5,829 bases of DNA. It comes from Dehalococcoidia bacterium. GTDB lineage: Bacteria; Chloroflexota; Dehalococcoidia; UBA2985. Where the stretch lies: NCBI GenBank assembly GCA_030740415.1, contig JASLXI010000071.1, positions 1 through 5,829 on the forward strand. Direction: 5' to 3'. Below, in pieces: positions 1 through 4,989 of the stretch (position 1 is its first letter; each line of letters starts with the position of its first letter). Position numbers and translations under genes: made by a program. The notes below the pieces were generated by a model, which worked only from the letters and a program-made list of their open reading frames with translations, did not search any database and had not been told where the DNA came from.

Positions 1-18
1 AACGAGAATACATTTCTT

Positions 19-348
19 TCACTCTTTCAGTCCCTTTTCAATGCCCTCACGAAGACTGTCCCCAACCTTCGGAGAGAACTCGTCGTACCAAACGGGACAC
101 AACATCCTATTGAGATTGATCGCTATCTTGCAATCTACATCATCCTTGTCCCTGGAGTCATGGCTAATAAGTGCCACTAGTACCTCAAATGGACTCCTGG
201 ATGTCACATGCCTTTCAGACCTAAACTGAGCCTCGCGTCCCAATTTGCTCGCCTCCTCTTTCAATAGCAATATTACAGCCTCAGTCAGCTGTGAGTGGAG
301 TAAATGAACAATCTCGTGGGACTCTTTATTTTCTGTGTGGAAACCCAT
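19..348 (-). CDS. TIR-domain protein, N-terminal half only (interrupted or truncated)
   Basis: The 109-residue product has an N-terminal segment of about 55 residues and then the first half of a TIR (Toll/interleukin-1 receptor) domain. Residues 56-71 (VLVALISHDSRDKDDV) match strand A and the following Ser/Asp-rich loop. Residues 86-109 contain VWYDEF, KVGDSLR and IEKGLKE, the usual middle block. Bacterial TIR domains are often NAD-cleaving effectors in antiphage defence, or protein-interaction modules. The part that would hold the catalytic Glu lies beyond this ORF. The ORF ends in TGA (bases 21-19), but the six codons that follow to the window edge read KKCILV, which fits the next TIR strand, so the stop probably replaces a codon such as Cys. 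The start ATG (348-346) lies 9 bases after the stop of the upstream minus-strand gene and has no good Shine-Dalgarno. Base composition is AT-rich, unlike the rest of the window. The TIR assignment is from recalled motifs; whether the product is functional is doubtful. Confidence 0.72.
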   Translation of the reverse strand: MGFHTENKESHEIVHLLHSQLTEAVILLLKEEASKLGREAQFRSERHVTSRSPFEVLVALISHDSRDKDDVDCKIAINLNRMLCPVWYDEFSPKVGDSLREGIEKGLKE

Positions 349-357
349 GTTGGATCA

Positions 358-690
358 TCAAGAAAATTGAGTTAGAATCTCATAATTGGGCTTATTTTCT
401 ATTCTCATTGCGCTAGGAGCCTGTCTTGCACATGGGAGAGTTGCCTTACTATCTAGGTGCATTGAAGCATAACCGTATTCAAGAGTACTAATGAGAGTCA
501 TGAAGAAGTCCAAACTATTGCCCTTCCATGGAACGTAGTAGGATAGGAGCGCTGCGTAGTCTGCAAAGTCAAACCACATTACCGCTTCCAAAGCGTAATT
601 CCCAATTGGACTCTTTACATGCATTCTTGCTGTGTGGTTGAAATCCATTCCGTAATACTGACGTAGAGTTCCCATACAGAGACATCTCAT
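358..690 (-). CDS. Hypothetical protein upstream of the TIR gene
   Basis: I do not recognise this 110-residue product. It is rich in aromatic residues, with a central stretch (about residues 37-75) of alternating hydrophobic and aromatic residues, including FDFADYAALLSYYVPW and FFMTLISTLEYGYA. No signal peptide or clear membrane helix is visible. The ATG at 690-688 gives the longest form; internal Met codons at residues 6 and 15 are alternatives, and none has a clear ribosome site. It ends 9 bases before the TIR-type gene on the same strand, which suggests a two-gene transcript, and both share the AT-rich composition of bases 1-780. If the TIR gene belongs to a defence module, this could be its partner, but that rests on position only. 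It could also be a remnant of a longer gene. Confidence 0.45.
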   Translation of the reverse strand: MRCLCMGTLRQYYGMDFNHTARMHVKSPIGNYALEAVMWFDFADYAALLSYYVPWKGNSLDFFMTLISTLEYGYASMHLDSKATLPCARQAPSAMRIENKPNYEILTQFS

Positions 691-783
691 TAACGTGATA
701 ACGTGGCCTCGCTAATATATGTGTATATTGGCTCCTTCCATCAAGTAGTATCATGGAGGCATAGTTGTGCTTACAAGATAGCC
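691..783. promoter_or_regulatory. Divergent intergenic region with AT-rich palindrome and direct repeat
   Basis: This gap separates the minus-strand TIR cassette from the plus-strand gene at 784. It contains a perfect inverted repeat with 6-base arms, AATATA (714-719) and TATATT (724-729), around TGTG. It also contains a direct repeat, TAACGTG at 691-697 and again at 699-705, abutting the start codon of the minus-strand gene. AT-rich symmetric sites between divergent genes are typical places for promoters or a repressor operator. I cannot assign clear -35/-10 pairs, so the regulatory role is an inference. Confidence 0.3.
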
Positions 784-1083
784 ATGCATCGCGTGCGGAT
801 AAACATAGAGGCAGAGAACAGCCTCCGGGCTACCAAGGTCATCGCCGACCTGTGTAACGTGGCGGAGATCGTTTTCAACCCCCTCAAGCTAGTGGAATTC
901 TGGAACCAGCAGGCCGATGGTGTGCACTTGTATCCCCAGGTGCAACTGGGCCGGGAGTGCCTCCCCAAGCCACCCCCAAGCGACCCCTGGCACGTGGGCT
1001 ACGTGACCACCGCCGATCGGGACATGCGGGCCGTCCTTGAGGTGAACTCCTCCCGTGCGGATTCCTATCTCTACCTAAAGTGA
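784..1083 (+). CDS. Hypothetical protein, about 99 residues
   Basis: The frame is open from a GTG at 703, but codon use becomes convincing (many G/C third positions) only from about 784, so I chose the ATG at 784. No strong Shine-Dalgarno precedes either start, and a GTG at 793 is also possible. The product begins MHRVRINIEAENSLRATKVI and contains IVFNPLKLVEFWNQQADGVH, a Pro-rich patch (CLPKPPPSDPW) and a Tyr-rich tail (SYLYLK). It has no signal peptide and no membrane segment. I do not recognise a family. The long open frame on the opposite strand (1120-884) is Arg/Pro/Gly-rich and looks like a shadow. The gene marks the switch from AT-rich to GC-rich sequence. It is followed by 76 bases before the earliest start of the redox operon and may be a separate unit. 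Confidence 0.5.
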   Translation: MHRVRINIEAENSLRATKVIADLCNVAEIVFNPLKLVEFWNQQADGVHLYPQVQLGRECLPKPPPSDPWHVGYVTTADRDMRAVLEVNSSRADSYLYLK

Positions 1084-1091
1084 GGAGAGAG

Positions 1092-1125
1092 CACTTGTAC
1101 GCGCTTATAGATATATACAAGCGTG
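1092..1125. repeat. Imperfect inverted repeat upstream of the redox operon
   Basis: CACTTGTA at 1092-1099 pairs with TACAA(GC)GTG at 1116-1125, the two bases GC forming a bulge; the intervening 16 bases are AT-rich (TATAGATATA). There is no T-run after it, so it does not look like a rho-independent terminator for the preceding gene. It could be an operator or the promoter region of the thioredoxin/ccdA operon. The role is speculative. Confidence 0.25.
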
Positions 1126-1159
1126 TTTATCATCGTAAGGCAATATTCACCATTTCTTA

Positions 1160-1891
1160 ATGAAGAAGTGGATCTCTGGGGTGGGCCTTTCACCCAAACC
1201 GTTGATGTATCAAATTTCGTACGACATCACATCACCTCGAGCCCAGGGAGAGCAGCAATTGGAAAAGGAAGTTTTAGAAAGCGGCAAGGCGGCCCTAGCC
1301 GGATTCAGGTATAGCCACAGCGATCGGCGTCTTCTCCGATTCAGCGGTCCTGGTATTGGCAAAATAGCCCTGCTATCCCTAGGACTTCTGTTCACCATGG
1401 CGGCATGCTCCGGTGGCACGGACCCCTCCGACGTCTCTCTCAAAGCCGCTCCCAATTTCCCTTTCACCCTCTACCAGGGCGAGGACGCGTTGGGCGGCTC
1501 CAATCTGGAAATCGCTGACCTCCAAGGCACACCAGTCGTCCTCAACTTCTGGGCAGGACTCTGCCCGCCCTGCCGCGCAGAGATGCCCGACCTACAGCTC
1601 TTCTACGAGGAATTCAAAGACGATGTCACCCTCGTCGGCATCGACGTCGGACAGTACCTCGACCTTGGCGATCGGAGTGACGCCCAAAGTCTACTGAACG
1701 ACCTGGGTGTGACCTACCCGGCCGGCTTCACAAAGGATGAGAAAGTGATTCGCTTGTATGAGGTCTTCGGAATGCCAACCACCGTGTTCATAAACTCCAA
1801 GGGAGAGATCTTCCTGCAGTGGCCCGGGCTTGTGAGCCTGGAGGTCTTGGCAGACGTGTCCAATGAGATGTTGGCCCAGAAGACCAGCTAG
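1160..1891 (+). CDS. TlpA-like membrane-anchored thioredoxin-fold protein
   Basis: This is probably an extracytoplasmic thiol-disulfide reductase of the TlpA/ResA group. In the 243-residue form, residues 66-82 are a hydrophobic segment ending in a lipobox-like MAAC (Cys83) followed by SGG, consistent with a lipoprotein or membrane anchor. The redoxin domain follows: PVVLNFWAGLCPPCRAEMP (residues 125-143) holds the CPPC active site at 135-138, and GMPTTVFI carries the expected cis-Pro (Pro206). The residue before the first Cys is Leu, where most thioredoxins have Trp. The start is uncertain. The ATG at 1160 adds about 65 residues before the anchor and has no Shine-Dalgarno. Alternatives are the ATG at 1205 and a TTG at 1259, the latter preceded by GGGAG (1246-1250) at 8 bases. 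It ends in TAG 36 bases before ccdA, so the two are probably co-transcribed, and CcdA is its expected reductant. Confidence 0.88.
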   Translation: MKKWISGVGLSPKPLMYQISYDITSPRAQGEQQLEKEVLESGKAALAGFRYSHSDRRLLRFSGPGIGKIALLSLGLLFTMAACSGGTDPSDVSLKAAPNFPFTLYQGEDALGGSNLEIADLQGTPVVLNFWAGLCPPCRAEMPDLQLFYEEFKDDVTLVGIDVGQYLDLGDRSDAQSLLNDLGVTYPAGFTKDEKVIRLYEVFGMPTTVFINSKGEIFLQWPGLVSLEVLADVSNEMLAQKTS

Positions 1892-1927
1892 CTCTAAACG
1901 AAAGTCAGACCAGAAAAGCATAATAAG

Positions 1928-2839
1928 ATGTCCACACCCAGATCAATATCCGCCTCCATACGCGGGGTAAACCTGTGGCGAAGCATCCTGCTTCCCGCTG
2001 TGGTAGCCTGCGTGTCCCTCTCCATAGCCGTCATTGGGGCCATACTGCTGGGCCGAGACAGCGGCATCGATGGCATCAACAGGTTCGTCGAGACCCTTTC
2101 CGGAGACTCCGGCTCCTTCCTTGGAGACCTGGGTTTGCTGGCCCCTCTTGGCTTCGCCTTCGCCGCTGGCATGGCCTCCGCCGTGAACCCCTGCGGCTTC
2201 GCTATGCTGCCCGCCTATCTGGGCCTCTACCTGGGAACCAACGAACAAACCAACGGAAACGTACACCCCATAAAACACATCTCCAAGGGTTTTCAAGTGG
2301 GGGCATCGGTCACCGCCGGCTTCATAGTGCTGTTTGGCATTGCAGGCATCATCATAGGGCTTGGAGCCCGAGCCATCGTGGTGAACATCCTCCCGTGGCT
2401 GGGGCTGGTCATAGGCGCCGCCATGGTCATCACCGGCTCCTGGATGGTTGGCGGCGGTAAGCTGTACACAGAATTCGCCCCACAGGCAGCGTCTCGCATA
2501 GGGGATCCAGGCCAGGTGAGCATGAAGGGGTACTTCCTTTTTGGACTCAGCTACGGCACCGCGTCCCTTAGCTGCACCCTGCCCATCTTCCTATCGGTCA
2601 TAGGTACCAGCTTTGCCGTCTCCAACATTGCGATCTCCGTGGGCCAGTTCCTGCTATACGCCCTCGGCATGGGAGTGGTGATACTGAGCTTGACTCTGGG
2701 AATGGCCTTCCTCAAAGGGGCGATAATCGGTGTCCTGAGAAGAGCCCTTCCCTACATTCAACCCATCGGTTCCTGGCTCATGGTCGTGGCAGGTTCATAT
2801 ATAGTCTTCTACTGGCTGACCATCGGCGGGCTACGGTAG
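1928..2839 (+). CDS. ccdA: CcdA/DsbD-type transmembrane thiol-disulfide electron carrier
   Basis: This integral membrane protein moves reducing equivalents from cytoplasmic thioredoxin to extracytoplasmic redoxins, as in cytochrome c maturation and oxidative repair. The 303-residue product has about seven hydrophobic segments: an extra N-terminal one (about residues 19-41), then about 68-88, 125-147, 152-174, 201-226, 234-262 and 280-300. The two conserved redox cysteines are visible: Cys89 in SAVNPCGFAMLPAYLG and Cys216 in SLSCTLPIFLSVIG, each followed by the family's Pro-containing motif. Typical CcdA proteins have six helices and about 220-250 residues, so the N-terminal helix and the loop before the first motif make this one somewhat long. 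The ATG at 1928 lacks a good Shine-Dalgarno. The gene sits 36 bases after the TlpA-like gene and 39 before the broken DUF3179 gene, in an apparent operon. Confidence 0.92.
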   Translation: MSTPRSISASIRGVNLWRSILLPAVVACVSLSIAVIGAILLGRDSGIDGINRFVETLSGDSGSFLGDLGLLAPLGFAFAAGMASAVNPCGFAMLPAYLGLYLGTNEQTNGNVHPIKHISKGFQVGASVTAGFIVLFGIAGIIIGLGARAIVVNILPWLGLVIGAAMVITGSWMVGGGKLYTEFAPQAASRIGDPGQVSMKGYFLFGLSYGTASLSCTLPIFLSVIGTSFAVSNIAISVGQFLLYALGMGVVILSLTLGMAFLKGAIIGVLRRALPYIQPIGSWLMVVAGSYIVFYWLTIGGLR

Positions 2840-2865
2840 AGCAACGGCCCGTGGGCAGCCCATCC

Positions 2866-2873
2866 GAGGAAGG
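2866..2873 (+). promoter_or_regulatory. Ribosome binding site of the broken DUF3179 gene
   Basis: GAGGAAGG lies 5 bases upstream of a GTG at 2879 that opens a Lys/Arg-containing, then hydrophobic, N-terminus (VSKLFLSRLTGGILLIGL). The combination supports 2879 as the ancestral start of the gene now degraded downstream. Confidence 0.5.
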
Positions 2874-2878
2874 TCATT

Positions 2879-4192
2879 GTGAGGGTGTCCAAGCTGTTTC
2901 TATCTCGATTAACCGGTGGCATACTGCTAATCGGCCTTAGCCGTTGGTTCCGAGACCGCACCAAGTTCCACCTCAACGCCTGCGCCGGCAAATACTCCCC
3001 TGCCCGCCGCGCCACTCAGACGCCTCTCCTAACGGCACCCCCCGCTGCTACGACAACCCCTTGCTTAACGATCATCCCCCCCCCCCACACCCATATGGCC
3101 GCGCCAGATGACAACTATCGCCCCCACCGCTACACCTGACCAATGGGCCAGACAGCCGACGGGAAGACCGACTTCTCAAAGTACAGCGTGCCATACGGCG
3201 AGATTTTCTCCGGCGGTGTCCCCCGAGACGGCATTCAACCCATCAATTCCCCCCAATCAAGCCACCATCGAAGGGTGGGGGATAGGTCAGCCACCAGAAG
3301 CCGGTCATCTTCCTGAAAATAGGCGACGATGTCAGAGCCTACCTCTTTCAAATCCTCGTCTAGCATGAGATCGTAAACGAAGCGTTCGACGGCGTACCCG
3401 TCGCAGTCACCTTCTATCCCCTGTGCCGCTCGGCCATCGTCTTCGACAGGCGGTTGGACGGCGTCGTCCACAAATTCGGCTCCTCCGACAACCTCCACGA
3501 CAGCGACCTCATCATGTGGGACTACCAGGCCGAGCCCTAGTGGCAACAGCTCTCCAGAACGCCATTGTGGGAGAGCTGATAGGCAAGCAGCTCACCTCCG
3601 TTCCCGCCTCCATCATCTCCCTCACCCACTTCAAGACCACGAAGCCAGAGGGCACCGTGCTATCCCGAGACAGTGGTCTCAGCGATTTCTATCTCTATGG
3701 CATGAACTCCCATCCCGGCTACGACTGCGTCGATGGTTCGCCCTTCCTCTTCTTCGACGAAACTGACCCGCGCCTGCTGCTCATGGAACGAGTGGTAGCC
3801 GTGACCATAGGTGATACCTCCGTAGCCGTCCTCCTTTCTGTCCTTGAGATGGAGCGAGTGGTCAACTACACCATCGACCGCCAGGGCACGGCGGTCTTCT
3901 TCAAGCCTGGAACCCTCGCCGCCCCGGATGACAGCTACATAGAGGCCTCCCGGTACGTGGGCGTTACCAGCGTATTCGACCCCAACGTGAACGGCCAAAA
4001 GCTAACTTCCCGACTCAAATGCGACGACTTCATGGACGACGAGACAGCGAGCCAGTGGAACATCCTGGGCGAGGCCACCCAGGGTCCTATGAAGGCAGCA
4101 GGTTAACCCCTGTCGCCCAGGTGAACCACAAGTGGTTGGCCTGGGGAGCCTTCAAATCCGATACAGTGATCTATCATGGGTCGGATAAATAA
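2879..4192 (+). pseudogene. DUF3179-domain (lipo)protein gene, multiply frameshifted
   Basis: Recognisable DUF3179 sequence is spread over three frames. The 5' part encodes a signal-like segment and a Pro/Thr linker. Frame 2 gives DGKTDFSKYSVPYGEIF and GGVPRDGIQPINSP (about 3143-3250). Frame 3 gives NQATIEG after a C-run. Frame 1 gives PVIFLKIGDDVRAY, HEIVNEAFDGVPVAVTF and SAIVFDRRLDGVV (about 3300-3550). Frame 3 gives NAIVGELIGKQL onward to WNILGEATQGP (3557 to about 4093). Frame 2 gives LTPVAQVNHKWLAWGAFKSD and ends at TAA 4190-4192. In-frame stops occur at 3283, 3361 and 3538 (all TAG) and probably 3137 (TGA). Indels are inferred near 3249-3254 (+1 in a C-run), 3277-3300, 3556 (-1) and 4090 (-1 G). 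The family's Cys-Pro-Leu-Cys reads YPLC here. The longest surviving frame, 3423-4106, would make only the C-terminal half behind about 40 residues of out-of-frame sequence. The family's biochemical role is unknown to me. Its position suggests an extracytoplasmic partner of the TlpA/CcdA pair. Confidence 0.85.
3076..3086 (+). repeat. Homopolymer of 11 C
   Basis: A run of eleven C residues lies in the Pro/Thr-coding linker of the broken DUF3179 gene. Such tracts are prone to slippage in replication and to sequencing error. In a live gene this would shift the frame, but here other lesions already break the gene. Confidence 0.9.
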
Positions 4193-4312
4193 GTGCTGGA
4201 TAGGGTGAAAATGACGACATAGTAGTACAATTGGGATAATGGATAAGACACCTTGATGTCAAGCCAGACCCTGGCAACGGAACCTGGAGCCAACATCCCT
4301 ACATCTAAGAGG

Positions 4313-4337
4313 GTGCAGTGCATCACGGTGACTGCAC
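4313..4337. repeat. Inverted repeat, possible operator upstream of rpiB
   Basis: GTGCAGT (4313-4319) and ACTGCAC (4331-4337) are perfect inverted 7-base arms around an 11-base spacer. Overlapping the spacer is a second dyad, TCAC-G-GTGA (4323-4331). The nested symmetry looks more like a DNA-binding site than a terminator, as no T-run follows on either side. It lies about 165 bases before rpiB. Function is unproven. Confidence 0.35.
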
Positions 4338-4486
4338 ATCATTTGCGACCACAAACCCGCCATGTGGCCATCACGAGATGAGGTGAACCGGTTTTAGGAC
4401 ATCTGCCCCTTCTGGTGTACTATGTCAGCAGCTCGGACTCACCCCTGAGCACATGACGGACGAGGCTGTGAATTTTGTATTAGTGT

Positions 4487-4491
4487 AGGAG
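4487..4491 (+). promoter_or_regulatory. Ribosome binding site of rpiB
   Basis: AGGAG lies 8 bases upstream of the ATG at 4500 and favours that start over the second in-frame ATG at 4506. Confidence 0.65.
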
Positions 4492-4499
4492 CTACAGAA

Positions 4500-4973
4500 A
4501 TGAGCATGAGCGTGGCTCTGGGAGCCGATCACGCCGGTTACGACCTAAAGTCCGCACTATTACCCTGGCTACAAGACCAGGGCTATGAAATCGTGGACGT
4601 GGGAGCCTCTTCCCTAGACCCTCAGGACGACTACCCCGACTTCTCTCAGGCGGTGGCCCGGGCAGTGGCCTCGGGCCAGGCCCAGCGGGGCATTATCGTC
4701 TGCGGTAGTGGTGTTGGAGGCTCTATAGCAGCCAACAAAATCCCTGGGACACGGGCCAGCGTTTGCCATGACATCTACTCCGCTGGGCAGGGAGTGGAAC
4801 ATGACGACATGAACGTCCTCTGCTTGGGAGCCCGTGTTATCGGCGAGGTACTGGCTAGAGAACTCATCACCGCTTTCCTCAAGGCCAACTTCATCGAGGA
4901 AGAAAAATACCGCCGTCGCCTGGACAAAGTCCTCGCCCTGGAACGGCAAGCATTGCAGACGGATACAACCTAG
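4500..4973 (+). CDS. rpiB: Ribose 5-phosphate isomerase B
   Basis: RpiB interconverts ribose 5-phosphate and ribulose 5-phosphate in the cytoplasmic non-oxidative pentose phosphate pathway. The 157-residue product is the usual size for the RpiB/LacAB family. Visible motifs are ALGADHAGYDLK (Asp10, His11) at the N-terminus, DYPDF at 44-48, CGSGVGGSIAANK at 68-80 with the catalytic-type Cys68 (as in E. coli RpiB, not the Glu-using mycobacterial form), and GVEHDDMNVLCLGARVIG at 98-115 with the active-site His101. A Tyr-Arg-rich segment near 137-140 fits the phosphate-binding C-terminal helix. The end lies 16 bases before tal, indicating one transcript for two consecutive steps of sugar-phosphate metabolism. 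A sugar isomerase of the same fold acting on another pentose or hexose phosphate is the main alternative; the tal neighbour favours RpiB. Confidence 0.93.
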   Translation: MSMSVALGADHAGYDLKSALLPWLQDQGYEIVDVGASSLDPQDDYPDFSQAVARAVASGQAQRGIIVCGSGVGGSIAANKIPGTRASVCHDIYSAGQGVEHDDMNVLCLGARVIGEVLARELITAFLKANFIEEEKYRRRLDKVLALERQALQTDTT

Positions 4974-4977
4974 CCAG

Positions 4978-4983
4978 AGGAGG
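4978..4983 (+). promoter_or_regulatory. Strong ribosome binding site of tal
   Basis: A full consensus AGGAGG sits 6 bases before the ATG at 4990. It also rules out the in-frame ATG at 4984, which directly abuts it and would have no spacing. Confidence 0.8.
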
Positions 4984-4989
4984 ATGACT

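Larger units (their letters stand above)
4193..4499. other. Intergenic region between the DUF3179 pseudogene and rpiB
   Basis: These roughly 307 bases hold no gene I can support. A 41-codon plus-strand frame (4256-4381) lacks a ribosome site. A 33-codon stretch without a start (4387-4488), whose end reads LGLTPEHMTDEAVNFVLV, has protein-like character and could be a gene fragment, but I cannot name it. There are two inverted repeats: CTTGA/TCAAG (4252-4263, spacer TG) and the stronger one at 4313-4337. No tRNA-like sequence was seen. The promoter of rpiB-tal should lie here. A weak candidate is ATGACG (4453-4458) with TATTAG (4478-4483), but the spacing of 19 is long. Confidence 0.5.

Noticed and set aside
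884..1120. Minus-strand open frame of 78 codons
   Set aside because: Its product is Arg/Pro/Gly-rich and lies antisense to a better-supported plus-strand gene; it is a GC-driven shadow.
1975..2460. Plus-strand open frame of 161 codons inside ccdA
   Set aside because: Its Arg/His/Trp-rich translation is an off-frame read of the CcdA gene.
2848..2862. Small GC-rich dyad after ccdA (TGGGC-A-GCCCA) as a terminator
   Set aside because: It has a one-base centre that cannot form a hairpin loop and no following T-run.
3361..3363. TAG read as a sense codon (amber recoding)
   Set aside because: Neighbouring genes end at TAG at sensible lengths, and the DUF3179 gene also carries indels that recoding cannot explain.
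3108..3368. Plus-strand open frame of 86 codons as a separate gene
   Set aside because: Only short parts of it correspond to DUF3179 linker or core sequence; it is one piece of the frameshifted pseudogene.
3660..3998. Minus-strand open frame of 112 codons
   Set aside because: It is antisense to clear DUF3179 sequence and has Gly/Val/Glu-rich shadow composition.
4256..4381. 41-codon plus-strand open frame
   Set aside because: It has no ribosome site and no recognisable motif, and it overlaps the inverted repeat at 4313-4337.
4984..4986. ATG as the start of transaldolase
   Set aside because: It directly abuts the AGGAGG ribosome site with no spacing; the ATG at 4990 has ideal spacing.
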